DNA of 64,000 nucleotides from Primulina eburnea (taxonomy: Eukaryota; Streptophyta; Magnoliopsida; Lamiales; Gesneriaceae): NCBI RefSeq assembly GCF_022965805.1, contig NC_133114.1, positions 3,122,761-3,186,760 of the forward strand. Direction: 5' to 3'. The translations under genes were made by a program, and so were the position numbers. Position 1 is the stretch's first letter; every line of letters starts with the position of its first letter. The notes beneath the pieces are model-generated. The model saw only the letters and a list, made by a program, of their open reading frames with translations. It did not search any database and was not told the DNA's origin. Shown one piece after another: positions 50,907 through 61,449 of the stretch.

Positions 50907-51720
50907 CGTGAGTCGGTTTTGAGACCACACCATCATCAGAGATACATCATCCGGAGAAGGAAAAAAATCATTTCGAGCGCACAAATTTTATAGGAGAAAA
51001 ATTTAAAATGCGGATACCAACGGAGGAGGAACAAAATGAACAAATTTTATAGGAGAAAAGTTTTTAAAAATAATAAATGTTGATTCAAGATAAAGTATGG
51101 CAGCATTGTTTCCATGTGACACGTGGATTAAAAAATCTTCTACATCACACATGCAAAATTGGTGGCAAAAGTCAATTGAGATACTATAAAAAAAGGTTGC
51201 GACGATCAAAACCATCGCTAATTTCGTTTGCGACGGTTTTTGAAGCCGTTACTCAGTCAGCCATTGTTGATGTGTAGCGAAGATTTTCTAAAAACCGTCT
51301 CTAATTTTAGCGACGGTTATTCCAAAAATCGTCGCTACATTGACTATGTTTTGCAAAAACCGTCGCTAAAATTAGCGAGGGTTTTTTTTAAACCTTCGTG
51401 AATTTTAACGACGATTTTAAAATATATGTCACTAAATTAGCGACGATTTTTCAAAAAAACCGTCCTATATTAAGAAAAACTGGAGCTATATTAAATTTTT
51501 TTTAATCATATATTTATTATATATTTAAAAATTTATATATCACCATTTATTTTTTAAAATTTTATTTTAATATATTTTGCTAACCATTCGTTTCAAAAAA
51601 GAACATTAAATTAATATATATGCAACTGAATCCCATTGATATTTCATATAAAACATATAAAGTTTGTCTAATATTTAACTAAGATGTGTAATAATAATCA
51701 TAGAACAAAATAAGAAAATA
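50907..51720. repeat. Duplicated flank block, copy 3
   Basis: Begins GTGAGTCGGTTTTGAGACCA and runs through the TAGGAGAAAA block, CACTA-like GCGACGG words (51186-51490) and AT-rich sequence to the full gene copy at 51881. About 95% similar by eye to copy 2. The repeating unit of block plus gene is about 1.6 kb. Confidence 0.8.
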
Positions 51721-51880
51721 CTACGGAGCCTCGGTCTCGTAATCGTTGTAACCAGTCGTGGCCATCGCCATCACCATCGTCATGTCCGTCGTCGTCGTCA
51801 CCGTTGTGGCCGAAGTCATGTGATGAAACGATATACTTCTGTGAGTACTGAATAAAAATTTGGTTGAATTATTCAGGACG

Positions 51881-52282
51881 ATGGACAATCATGATGATGA
51901 AATGAGGTATTTGATCAATGTCCAATCAATTGAGGTTTCAACCACCCTCACTGATAGTGATATCAAACCTGGGTCAAAAGTAGATATTGTTATTGCCACT
52001 AACACTGATTTGAACAGCCTGAGTTTGACATCTAAAATGTGCGCTGAGTGTGATTTTCTCAGTCTCCAGGGAGAGGGGGGGACAAACAAAGGAAAACATT
52101 TGCTTTTCAGAGATGTGTCCATGTGGGAAATATTGGCATTTGGCTTGGCATGTTTCCTGCTTGGTGCAACTGTTCGGATACCACCCAACATGAAGACTAT
52201 CAAAAATATTAAGAAGACTGCTAATATTGTCGGTGAGATTGCTGCAGCAACAAAAGAGATGGTGGATTCTTTAGAGTCTTAG
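51881..52282 (+). CDS. Unrecognised single-pass membrane protein, final exon
   Basis: Open from ATG 51881 for 133 residues, but preceded by an acceptor-like TTGAATTATTCAG, so it is probably the last exon of a longer gene and the ATG may be internal. It begins MDNHDDEMRYLINVQSIEVS. It then has an acidic, beta-like stretch, two Cys (MCAEC), a basic GTNKGKHLLFRDV segment, one membrane span (LAFGLACFLLGATV, about residues 89-105) and a Lys-rich helical tail ending MVDSLES. The layout suggests a single C-terminal membrane anchor with a short tail. I do not recognise the family. It is the template of the array at 47.3-49.5 kb and a paralog of 54937-55320. Confidence 0.6.
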   Translation: MDNHDDEMRYLINVQSIEVSTTLTDSDIKPGSKVDIVIATNTDLNSLSLTSKMCAECDFLSLQGEGGTNKGKHLLFRDVSMWEILAFGLACFLLGATVRIPPNMKTIKNIKKTANIVGEIAAATKEMVDSLES

Positions 52283-52508
52283 TTCTTTGCATTGCGTAAA
52301 TAGACCAGGCTGACTACTGTAATTTCTTTTCTTGTTTCAATCATAAAAGATAATATTCAACTATTGTAGTTTAAAAACTATTGCATTGTATTTCAAAATG
52401 ACGGGTTAGCTATATTACTCTACTTTATGATAGAATATCACGTTAGCATAATAGGGACATTTCGCACATAGAAATATGTAGAATATGAGTGAATACATAA
52501 TACCCCAA

Positions 52509-52975
52509 CCGTGAGTCGATCTTGAGACCACACCATCATCAGAGATGCATCATCCAGAGAAGGAACAAAATCATTTCGAGCGTACAAATTTTATAGGAGA
52601 AAAATTTAAAATGCGGATACCAACGGAGGAGGAACAAAATGAACAAATTTTATAGGAGAAAAGTTTATAAAAATAATAAATGTTGATTCAAGATAAAGTA
52701 TGGCAACATTGTTTCCAATAGACACGTGGATTAAAAAATCCTCTACATCACACATGCAAAATTGGTGACAAAATTCAATTGAGATACTATAAAAAAAAGG
52801 TTGCGACGATCAAAACCATCGCTAATTTTGTTTGCGACGGTTTTTGAAGCCGTTACTAAGTCAGCCATCGTTGATGTGTCGCGAAGATTTTCTAAAAACC
52901 TTCTCTAATTTTAGCGACGGTTATTCCAAAAATCGTCGCTACATTGGCGACGTTTTGCAAAAATCGTCGCTAAAA
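52509..52975. repeat. Duplicated flank block, copy 4
   Basis: Begins CGTGAGTCGATCTTGAGACC and ends inside the CACTA-like words at AAAATCGTCGCTAAAATT. It closes the duplicated region on the right. The following sequence is unique. Confidence 0.8.
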
Positions 52976-53260
52976 TTTGCATAAATTACTCAAACCTTTT
53001 ATTGAATCTTGCACTCAATCTTTGATAATCTTCCCAACAGATTTGATTCAAACAAATATTGTTCACAATTGAGTTTTCTGAATTATGATAAATTTTTATA
53101 CTTTTTTAATAAGTATTTTGACATATATATTCAAAATATTCAAGTTTGATAATAATGTAATTCCATTCATTCCACTTTAATTTGTTGTTCAGATTGACAT
53201 GAATTGTGGAAAAAAATTTATCTCATGCTTTTCCTCAATATTGTGGACATTGAATTGGGC

Positions 53261-53268
53261 TATATATA
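53261..53268 (+). promoter_or_regulatory. Possible TATA box of the 54.9-kb gene
   Basis: TATATATA, followed about 30 bases later by a pyrimidine-rich leader CCCGTCAAATCTCCCGCCCC and a donor-like CTTCAG|GTAATT at 53341. The layout looks like a promoter and first untranslated exon for the gene ending at 55320. The linkage is inference. Confidence 0.4.
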
Positions 53269-53322
53269 CGTCTGTCTTAGCCCGTCAAATCTCCCGCCCC
53301 TCAAATTACCCTCCATTTTCAG

Positions 53323-53960
53323 AGATATCTCCAGCTTCAGGTAATTGTATCAAATTTGAGTTTTCTACTGATATTTTTCATATGTTTTTACGATTATCAA
53401 TGTCTGATCAAATTTGAGTTTTCTACTAATATTTGTCATATTTTCTATCAAATCTTAGTTACGATAGCTAGGATCAAATTTGAGGTTTTCAGAGATATCT
53501 CCAGCTTCAGGTAATTGTATCAAATTTGAGTTTTCTACTGATATTTTTCATATGTTTGTACGATTATCAATGTCTGATCAAATTTGAGTTTTCTACTAAT
53601 ATTTTTCATATTTTTTTTATCAAATCTGACTTACGATAGCTAGGATCAAATTTGAGGTTTCTACTCTCCATTTTCAGAGATATCCCCAGTTTCAGGTAAT
53701 TGTATCAAATTTGAGTTTTCTACTGATATTTTTCATATGTTTTTACGATTATCAATGTCTGATCAAATTTGAGTTTTCTACTAATATTTTTCATATTTTC
53801 TATCAAATCTTAGTTACGATAGCTAGGATCAAATTTGAGGTTTCTACTCTCCATTTTCAGAGATATCTCCAGTTTCAGGTAATTGTATCAAATTTGAGTT
53901 TTCTACTGATATTTTTTTCATATATTTTTACGATTATCAATGTCTGCTATCTAAGATCAA
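53323..53960 (+). repeat. Four tandem copies of a micro-exon-like unit
   Basis: An 18-base word AGATATCTCCAGCTTCAG, preceded by TTTTCAG and followed by GTAATT, occurs at 53323, 53493, 53678 and 53861 (two copies have small changes). The period is 170-185 bases. The rest of each unit is TCAAATTTGAGTTTTCTACT-type sequence. Each word therefore has a consensus acceptor before it and a donor after it. Confidence 0.85.
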
Positions 53961-54300
53961 ATTGAGTTTTTCTAGTAATTTTTTTTATATTTTATCAAAA
54001 TTGAGTTACGTGTCTAGTTTCTGAGTAGATTTATTCTCCATCTATGGATCTGTCAATTTTTTAGAGATTGGTATACTCGCTGAAAACATGCAAGTTATTA
54101 GTATCATTAAGAAAATGTTGTTCAATCGTCAAAAGCATAATTGTGCAGTCTATTCAAAATAAATGAAAAGAAGTTTGTTAGTATGAGGATATAACGATTG
54201 AGAAGAAATAGCTCATGACTTCACCCAAAGAAAGAACATTAATTTCGTCCTGGTATCCTATGAGATATTAGTTTCATCTCCAATGACTGATGGTCTGGAT

Positions 54301-54733
54301 CAGTGGCGGATTTAGTGTAGGACCCGGGGGGGCTGTGGCCCCCCCGAAAATTTTAAAAAAAATTATTATTATACAATGTATATTTTATTATTTAGTATAT
54401 ATATTATTCGATCATAAAAAAAATAAAATATCTATTAACGACCCCCTCGAAATTTTTTTAAAAAATTATTACTCTATAAGATATATTTTATTATTTAGTA
54501 TATATATTATTTGACCATAAAAAAATAAAGTATCTATAATTAGTTTAATAGTTATAGACCTTCAAGATTTATATATGTGACCCGCGTTCTATTCTCTGCA
54601 ATTTTTTTCGAAAAACTAAATAACGAGCCTTTACAAAAGGTCAAATGCCCAACTTAAAACTTTCATCATTAGTGGTGAAAACCCCCCCCCCCCCCCCCCC
54701 CCCCCCAAACTTAAAATCCTGGATCCTCCCCTG
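54301..54733. mobile_element. hAT-like MITE with a C25 run
   Basis: Begins CAGTGGCGGATTTAG and ends CTGGATCCTCCCCTG, imperfect inverted ends of a type common in plant hAT MITEs. The flanks are GTCTGGAT (54293-54300) and GTATGGAT (54734-54741), an 8-base duplication with one mismatch. It contains a homopolymer of 25 C at 54682-54706. Removing it restores a short open frame in the flanking sequence (CCAATGACTGATGG... to ...TCTCATTCTCC). Confidence 0.75.
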
Positions 54734-54936
54734 GTATGGATGACCTGTCTCATTCTCCTACAAATGATTCTGAATTTGTCCCTAAATCAAATGAAACAAA
54801 ACTTACTAGGTTACCACAATTCTGTTGGTATTGCTCTGAGTTTCATATGTGGCACACAAACTCACCAAGCCAAAGTCTACAATTTTGGGGTTCATCTCAC
54901 CATCTAAAAGATTGAATAAAAATTTTGTCGCAGGAT

Positions 54937-55320
54937 ATGGACAATCACGATGATGGTCTGAGATATCTGATCAACGTCTACTCAATTGAGGTTTCAACCC
55001 TCACTGGCAGTCGGATCAAACCAGGGTCAAAGATCGATGTCGCTATTGACCCTGAAGCTGATTTGGAGACCCTGCATTTGGCGACTAAAATGTGCAAGGA
55101 GTGTAGTTCTGCCAGTCTGGCTCCGGAGGGGACGAACCAGGGAAAGCTTTTCCTTTCCAGAGATGTGCCAATGTGGAAAACATTGGCATTTGGTTTGACG
55201 TGCTTCCTTCTTGGTGCAACTTTCTGGAAAGCACCTAGCACGAAAACCATCGAGAGTATTAAGAAGATTGCAACTGCTGTAGGTGAGATTGCTGCAGAGA
55301 TAAAGGAGATGGCTGCTTGA
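54937..55320 (+). CDS. Unrecognised single-pass membrane protein, diverged paralog
   Basis: Open from ATG 54937 for 127 residues, after an acceptor-like AATTTTGTCGCAG, so again probably a final exon. It starts MDNHDDGLRYLINVYSIEVS and keeps every block of the 51881 copy: IKPGSKIDVAID, MCKEC, GTNQGKLFLSRDVPMWKT, the membrane span LAFGLTCFLLGATF and the helical tail EIAAEIKEMAA. It is the more diverged and possibly the ancestral copy, since the duplicated CACTA-like flanks are absent around it. A separate open stretch just upstream (54735-54912) is interrupted by the hAT-like MITE and may be a preceding exon. The function is unknown. Confidence 0.6.
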   Translation: MDNHDDGLRYLINVYSIEVSTLTGSRIKPGSKIDVAIDPEADLETLHLATKMCKECSSASLAPEGTNQGKLFLSRDVPMWKTLAFGLTCFLLGATFWKAPSTKTIESIKKIATAVGEIAAEIKEMAA

Positions 55321-55503
55321 GTCTTAGTATTTTCCCCTTCAAATGGTTACTGCATGGATTCGATGAACTACTCTCTTATTGATCTTGTCATGAAATATAA
55401 TTTTCATCCAAAACATTGTATTCTTTTGTGGCCTACTGAACGGTGTAAATAAATTGGTCTTTTAGCTGTGCCTATTACTACCCGTGTACGCATATACATG
55501 CAG

Positions 55504-55692
55504 GTGGGAAGAGAAGCTTCAAACATTTCACTTACCAGAGATGGTGTTTGGGGAGAGTTCTTTGGTTTTTAAGCACACTAATAAAGGAATTAAAATTCAT
55601 TTTAATACACTTGATGCTCTATGTGGATGGATGCAGGAGGCATTACTTCTGGTTGAAGTTACTGCAGCTGCTAAATGGAAATTTCGAAAGTA
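55504..55692 (+). pseudogene. TIP41-like exon fragment
   Basis: After an acceptor-like ATACATGCAG the frame reads WEEKLQTFHLPEMVFGESS, then KIHFNTLDALCGW and AAAKWKFR, which matches the conserved N-terminal part of plant TIP41-like proteins (regulators of PP2A/TOR signalling) as I know them. Changes such as LLLVEVTAAA for the usual LPPVEVPAAA, the lack of a GT donor after WKFR and the absence of the other TIP41 exons show it is a relic or captured exon. It lies 180 bases beyond the membrane-protein exon. Confidence 0.75.
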
Positions 55693-56128
55693 TTATGTTC
55701 TAAATCTCTATCATTTTTACTGAACTTTATTTCTAATGTATAAATTATTTCACACTATAACTTCAACAAAATTATATGATTTTTTTATTAGTTTCCGAGG
55801 AATGTGGAATCCACACATCGTAAATCAAAGACATCATTTCCTCCTCCAACCCAGTCTTATTCTAGAAAAGAAGCTTAGTCATGGGGACAAGTCTTCTATG
55901 TTTATTTTTCTTGCTAATGTCGATGTCAGTATTTTTAGAATTGATTGTGATGCTTATGTGTTTTCGCCTGTTTTCATGGAAGAAAATAAAATGATTTTAA
56001 GGCATGGCCGAGTCTTATTACTATTTAGATGTTAGTTTGATATTATCAACCATTTAAAGCCATGATTATCTTGATTTGATATTTACGATATATAGCTCAA
56101 TAAATACTTAACAACATTTATAATTTTA
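55693..56128. other. AT-rich sequence with an open stretch
   Basis: A plus-strand frame at 55736-56035 is open but matches nothing I know and does not continue TIP41. Nothing further is supported. Confidence 0.4.
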
Positions 56129-56711
56129 GGTAGTGTTTGGTTCGGGATGATTAGGAGGGATTGATTATTTTATCCTACCTAGTCAGTCGTTTGGTTCGCG
56201 TGATTATTTAACCTAGTCAACACCTCCTATGAATGATTAGGTTATATTAGGTGGGTTAAAATAATACCTCCTCACCCCCTAGGATTATTTATCCAAATCT
56301 TAATCATTCCTATTTTCCAATTTTACTCTTCTCCTATATCCAAACTCACCACCACTTCCCGCCGCCACCGGCCACCGCCCGCCGCCGCCATACCACCGTC
56401 GGCCGTCGCCGGAAGACCACCCACGCCGGCGGCCGCCGCACGTCGACGGCCGCCAGACCACCCACCGCCTGACGTTGCGCCGGACCGCCGCCGCCGAATT
56501 GCCGCCGTCGCCAGCCCGCCGCCGTCGCCGCCGGAGTGGAAGAAAAAAAAGAAGGGGCAATTTTGTCCTTTCATCGAAAAATTCAAAATTATCCCACACT
56601 TAAAAATCATACCAAACATAACACTATATAATACATTCCTACAACAATCATTTTCTTTATCATTTAAAAATTAATCATTAGTTTATTTTATCCTCCAAAC
56701 CAAACGCAGCC
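56129..56711. mobile_element. Tourist-like MITE carrying a CCG-rich segment
   Basis: Ends GGTAGTGTTTGGTTCGGGAT and, inverted, GGCTGCGTTTGGTTTGGAGG. The GTTTGGTT core is typical of PIF/Harbinger MITEs. The adjacent TTA and GTA are an imperfect 3-base duplication. The centre (about 56355-56541) is a GCCGCC-rich stretch that gives long spurious ORFs on both strands and may be a captured coding fragment. Confidence 0.6.
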
Positions 56712-58398
56712 GTAATGTATATAATATTTGAATAAGAGAATAATATATAACAATAATATAAATAATGATTATTTAATTATTGAAACCATTTTATCAAGTG
56801 TAATTATGTACACTTCTTCTAGCCGCATCATTAATCACAATACACTCCTATTTATAGGTCAATTTTAAGAGACAAAAGAAAATAAAATATTATTTTGTAC
56901 GTATTGTTGGTGCAATGTTTATCCATAACAATATATAATCAAACTGAGTTTACGCTCTTTGATCACTTATTTATTCAATTTTTACAAAATCTTTCTTTTC
57001 CTCTATTTTTTCATTTATAAATATTTTTATTTTCTTTTATTTTTCTTTTTTTTTTCCTTTTTCATTTTTTATGTGAAAGAAATAGGTCGTATCATATAAC
57101 TTCAAAATGATATTGTTCTTTGGAATCTTAAATTTTTTTTTTCAATGATATATTCATGTTTTCAAAATAAGAACTCAAGATATCTAAACAATTGATAGTC
57201 TCTCTCGCATGATCAATAAATGTTCGAAAGCTGTAAAATAAAACTATAATCGAGATTAATAGATTTCAAATACATTTTCTCAAGTGCAACCTTAGATTAT
57301 TCTTAAAGGCATAATAATCATTTGGACAAGTATTTACAAAACACTTTTTGTGAAAATGTTTTTTTTAAAAAAAATTAAAAGTTGTTTTTTGAATAAATAA
57401 ATGTTTAGAAAAGTATTCTAAAAAATTATTTTTAAAATTGAAACGATGGTCGGACAAATGTTTTTTTTTACAGAGTTTAAAAAAAAAATTACATTCTAAT
57501 TCTCATTTAACATGTATATTTTTATTTTATAAATATAAAAAAAAAACACCTCTCAATTATTTTTGATAAACTATACTTGAAAAACACTTATTTAAAAATA
57601 TTTTATAAAAATTTTATTCAAACAAATATTTTTTTAAAAAATGTACGTATAAAATACTAATAAGATTTTTATAGCATTTGTCAAACGGAACAACAGTTTT
57701 CAAATCTTTTTTCCGAATTGAAACGATCCGGGCCAATCGGAGCCGGATTAACTAGACCGGATTTTTGAGTTTATGAAAGAAACGAGATGTGGAGAAATAA
57801 CGAAGCAGAAACTTCACTTCACTGAACTTAATTATCCGAGGTGGAATGGGAAAGCGACGATAAGGAGTTGAAGGCCGCCAACGCCGAGCATCTGACTAGT
57901 TCAGAAAATCCGAATCAATCTTATATGTCACGTGTCAGAATCTCATTTGTCTAGTTGGATTTCTCGAGATAATTTAATTTGAAGTAGATCGGGTTATCTC
58001 TTTTTAAATTCGGTGGATCCCAACAGCTTGATCTCGAATTATCAATTTCTTTATAATACTTAATCAACAATTCTTTAATTATCTCTTAATTAATACTTAA
58101 TTCAAAACAAAGATTCGGGTAATTACAGACTCTTCCAGTTGAAGAGTCCACAAGTAAGAAAACGGCTGAGCTACTAAGAAATGAAGCCATGTCCCTTTTC
58201 ATTAAATATTTTAGAATGTTGGAATATATCTCGTACGTTATCCATCTCGAACATTTGTTCGGATCCATAATTTTGATAAAAATATCTTCCTCCAACATTT
58301 AATTACATGAGAATAATAATTATGTATGTTCGAAATAATTTTACCTCGTCTCTGATACTATTTTTGTGGCACAATATAATTAATTTCTAATAGTAATG
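56712..58398. other. Intergenic AT-rich region
   Basis: No gene supported. It holds long A/T homopolymer tracts (57.0-57.65 kb) and a moderately GC-richer stretch at 57.72-57.95 kb with no reading frame I recognise. Confidence 0.5.
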
Positions 58399-58411
58399 AA
58401 ACCATTGGTGC

Positions 58412-58534
58412 GTCCCTTGGGGGACATCCGATAAAATTGGAACGATACAGAGAAGATAAGCATGGTCCCTGCGTAAGAATGACACGCATAAATCGAGAAA
58501 TTGTCCAAATTTTTAAAGAGACGAAGAAAAATAA
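58412..58534 (+). pseudogene. U6 snRNA retropseudogene
   Basis: 58412-58514 matches U6 from GTCCCTT through GGGACATCCGATAAAATTGG, the invariant ATACAGAGA box and GACACGCA to a terminal T run. About seven substitutions distinguish it from the plant consensus, including AGATAAGC for AGATTAGC in the U2/U4-pairing region. No upstream sequence element (RTCCCACATCG) is seen at the right distance. It is followed by an A-rich tail (AAAGAGACGAAGAAAAATAA) and the whole is flanked by an exact 13-base duplication AAACCATTGGTGC (58399-58411 and 58535-58547), the mark of LINE-mediated retroposition. Confidence 0.9.
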
Positions 58535-58547
58535 AAACCATTGGTGC

Positions 58548-59863
58548 TTTGGGCATTTTCAAAGTATTTTAGCTTAAAGGACCAAAGTGAGCATATTTTA
58601 AAAGATTTTGGACTAAATTGAGATAATAAAGATCAAATTGAAACTATACAAATTTTTGGGACCACATCGAATACACGTGAGAGTTAAAATAACTCACAAG
58701 TACCAAACCGGATAGAATTTGCAGGGTAAATTGCATAATTAGGCGTGTTCCGGGATTACCCGAACCCGACGAATTCTGATATCGGGTAACAAGTTAATAC
58801 CCGATCGTTACCCAACAACCGATTAAGAATAAACGTGGGCTTGGATGCTAGGCCCATCAATAATCTGAAGACTAGACGATTCTGTGTCTCGGTCAGCAAC
58901 GCTCATCGCTTTGGTTCGAGTGTCCTCGATTTCACCTAGCAACGCCCATCGTGGTTCGATCCTCAAACAGATTCTTTTCCCAAGATTGGTTTATGTTTAA
59001 TGAAATTTGATTATTTTGACCTCATGCAGCTTATGTATGCTAAATAGAAAGAAAAATAAACCTAAAGTAATGGTTTGCTATTTTATCCACAGAATCAGTT
59101 AATTTTTATTAGCTGGAGGTTTATGCTTTTTATGATAATTTTCTGTTAATTTTGATTCTACAGTTTTTGTTGAAACGTTCTTTATTCTTTTTTATAAATG
59201 TGAGTTTTACGACCATTCAAAGTAGCTGTAAGCTATAGTTGTAGTGTGAGATGGAGTTCAAGGGACTCTTTGTTGATAGTTGCCATCTCAATATGAATCG
59301 GTGTGAGGGTGCAAATCAAATCAAATCAAATTTCTTGTTTTTTTTTCCCTTGGGGGCTGTACATATGTTTTTATGGTAAGTTATATTTTATTCTAAGAAA
59401 GCAACGGGTCTGGATTTTGGGCCTGTTTTTACTAGGCCTAATAGAACAAATACACTGAGAACGAGAACGCCGTCACACGAAACAGGAGCAAAAACATTGA
59501 CATTATTCTCCGAAAGATGCACAACGGTGACTTTTACTTTCTAATTTGTTGTAGAAAATATTTTATTCCCTTCGTTTCGGTTGCTTGGTTATGATTATTT
59601 TTTTTCCCCACATTCGTTGGGATGCATGGTTTTTTTATACAAAATTTAAATTCTCCTGTTTTTAGTTTGTGGGCTCCCGAATTCGCCACTTCTTGCAAAA
59701 GTTGCTTGTTTTGCACTTGTTTGCGTGGGATTTTCGGCTTTGTTATGGGATGGATGGTTTTCTACTACGAGACGTCCGGTGAAGGTATGATTAAACTGAC
59801 TTTTGAAGTTCTTGTTTTCTAATATGTGCTTCACAAGTAAACCCCTTATTATATTCGCACCAG
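58548..59863. other. Upstream region of the F-box gene
   Basis: Includes likely leader sequence: CTCGGTCAGCAACGCTCATC and CACCTAGCAACGCCCATCG form a short repeat near 58.9 kb. An ORF at 59622-59822 ends with a donor-like GAAG|GTATG, but joining it to the next acceptor does not give the F-box frame, so it is not taken as coding. Confidence 0.4.
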
Positions 59864-61449
59864 CGGTTTTCTGTGGACAAGCAGAAGTGTTTTGATATTG
59901 AAATTGAAGAACAGGAGAGGAAAGATAGAATTAGTCAATTGCCAGACGATATCATCTCTTCCATTGTCTCGCGATTAGGGACCAAAGCTGCTGTCAGGAC
60001 AAGCATCTTGTCAAAGAGATGGAGGCATGTTTACACACTTATCCACGAAGTCAGATTTTTTTGCTCTGATATGTATGATGGTTATTGCTGTTATCATACT
60101 CTTATGGGGAAAGAGTTGATCCAAAGGAAGTTTGTGGAAGGAGTGGATACTTTTTTGCAACATCATTCTTGTTCTAAAATATTGTCCTTTAAATTGGTTT
60201 GCTGTTTTCGTGGATGCATCTTGGACACATTTAGGAAATGGATGAATTCCGTTGGCACAATGGGAGTGGAGAAACTTACCATTGGATTTTGCTGCCTTCA
60301 CAATCTGAGTGGGAACGGCCTTCCTGTTTTTTCGACTGATTTTCTTACTGAAGCATCGTCGGTGAAACGTCTATTCCTGCGGGGCGGTTCTTTACTGATA
60401 CCAAACAAAAATTCTCTCCAAGTTCTTGAATTGGATTTTATTGCTTTGACTTCCGGGGCTGTACAGTGCATGTTATCGAATTGCTCGAGCCTCCAATCGT
60501 TGAGGTTAAGATTTTGTGCGCTCCCCTCCAAATTACTAATTCACGGTCTTGATCTCCAGTTAAAGAGTATGACTATATATGACTGTAAATTTGTGGAAGA
60601 GATAGACTTGTCTGCCGTCAATCTAATTAATTTTGAAATATGTAGTGTAAGTATACTGAAATTGTCTCTTTCTCACGTACCATTGCTGCAAACTTTAGTT
60701 ATCGAGTTCTATGGCAGCGAAGTAACTCCTTATGTATTTGGAAAAATTGCCAAAGATGTGCCTCATCTTGAATCCATGGTTTTTACGTCTTATGCGAGCT
60801 TCTTTGAGGTGTGAGAAATCTCATCCACTATTTATTTATTGTTATTCTTTAAAGTGAAGAAATATTTTATATATAGTTTTCACCGTTGTCTCAGGGAAGG
60901 AAACTGGATCGAGTGATTAGCAAGCTTAGCAACCTCAGACATTTAGTTTTGATATTAAGATACCACAATAAGCTCGATCTATCAGAACTTGTTGTGTTCC
61001 TGGATGCATGCCCCCTTCTACTCAAGCTCCAATTGTCAATGGTATTGTATTAATAACAGTACATCTACACATTGCTCCACCATGATAATGTGCTTTGCTT
61101 TATAAATGTTATTTGTGACTTACAATTCTGTTGGTTCTTGTTAATGTAGGTGGTAACGTCGACATTTAATCCAAAACGAGCACCTGAGAGAATGGTCAGG
61201 CGTGACACTCAATTGAAAGAAGTGGAATTTAACGGATTTGGAGGGAAGGGGTGTGAGTATAATTTTATTTTGTACATCCTTAAAACTGTTGCCTCACTTG
61301 AACGATTGATACTCTCCTCGTCTGCTGTAACCTACCAAATGTGTCTTAGACGTTGGATGGAAGCAAGGAATGGCGAGAAACATCAAATTTCTCACAAATG
61401 GTTGCAAGGACACGCCCTTTCTAAAAATGTTGAGATTATTACCTTATAA
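59864..61449 (+). CDS. F-box / LRR (FBD-like) protein
   Basis: Three exons in phase 0: about 59864-60808, 60895-61041 and 61150-61449, with GT-AG introns. The F-box is ISQLPDDIISSIVSRLGTKA...SILSKRW near the N-terminus. It is followed by LRR-like repeats (LQVLELDF, LQSLRLRFC, LLQTLVIEF) and a C-terminal region (KEVEFNGFGG, LKTVASLERLIL) typical of plant FBD/LRR F-box proteins, which recruit targets to SCF ubiquitin ligases. About 460 residues if counted from GTG 59873. There is no in-frame ATG between the acceptor at 59863 and the F-box: the expected start codon reads GTG (GTGGACAAGCAG), or an upstream exon supplies the start. The rest of the frame is intact. Such genes turn over fast and recent start loss would not be unusual. 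Confidence 0.85.

Noticed and set aside
56300..56619. Gly/Arg-rich minus-strand ORFs
   Set aside because: They come from the CCG-rich core of a MITE, are open in two frames at once and have no recognisable domain.
58412..58514. Functional U6 snRNA gene
   Set aside because: Substitutions in the conserved core, no upstream sequence element, and a retroposition structure with an A-rich tail.
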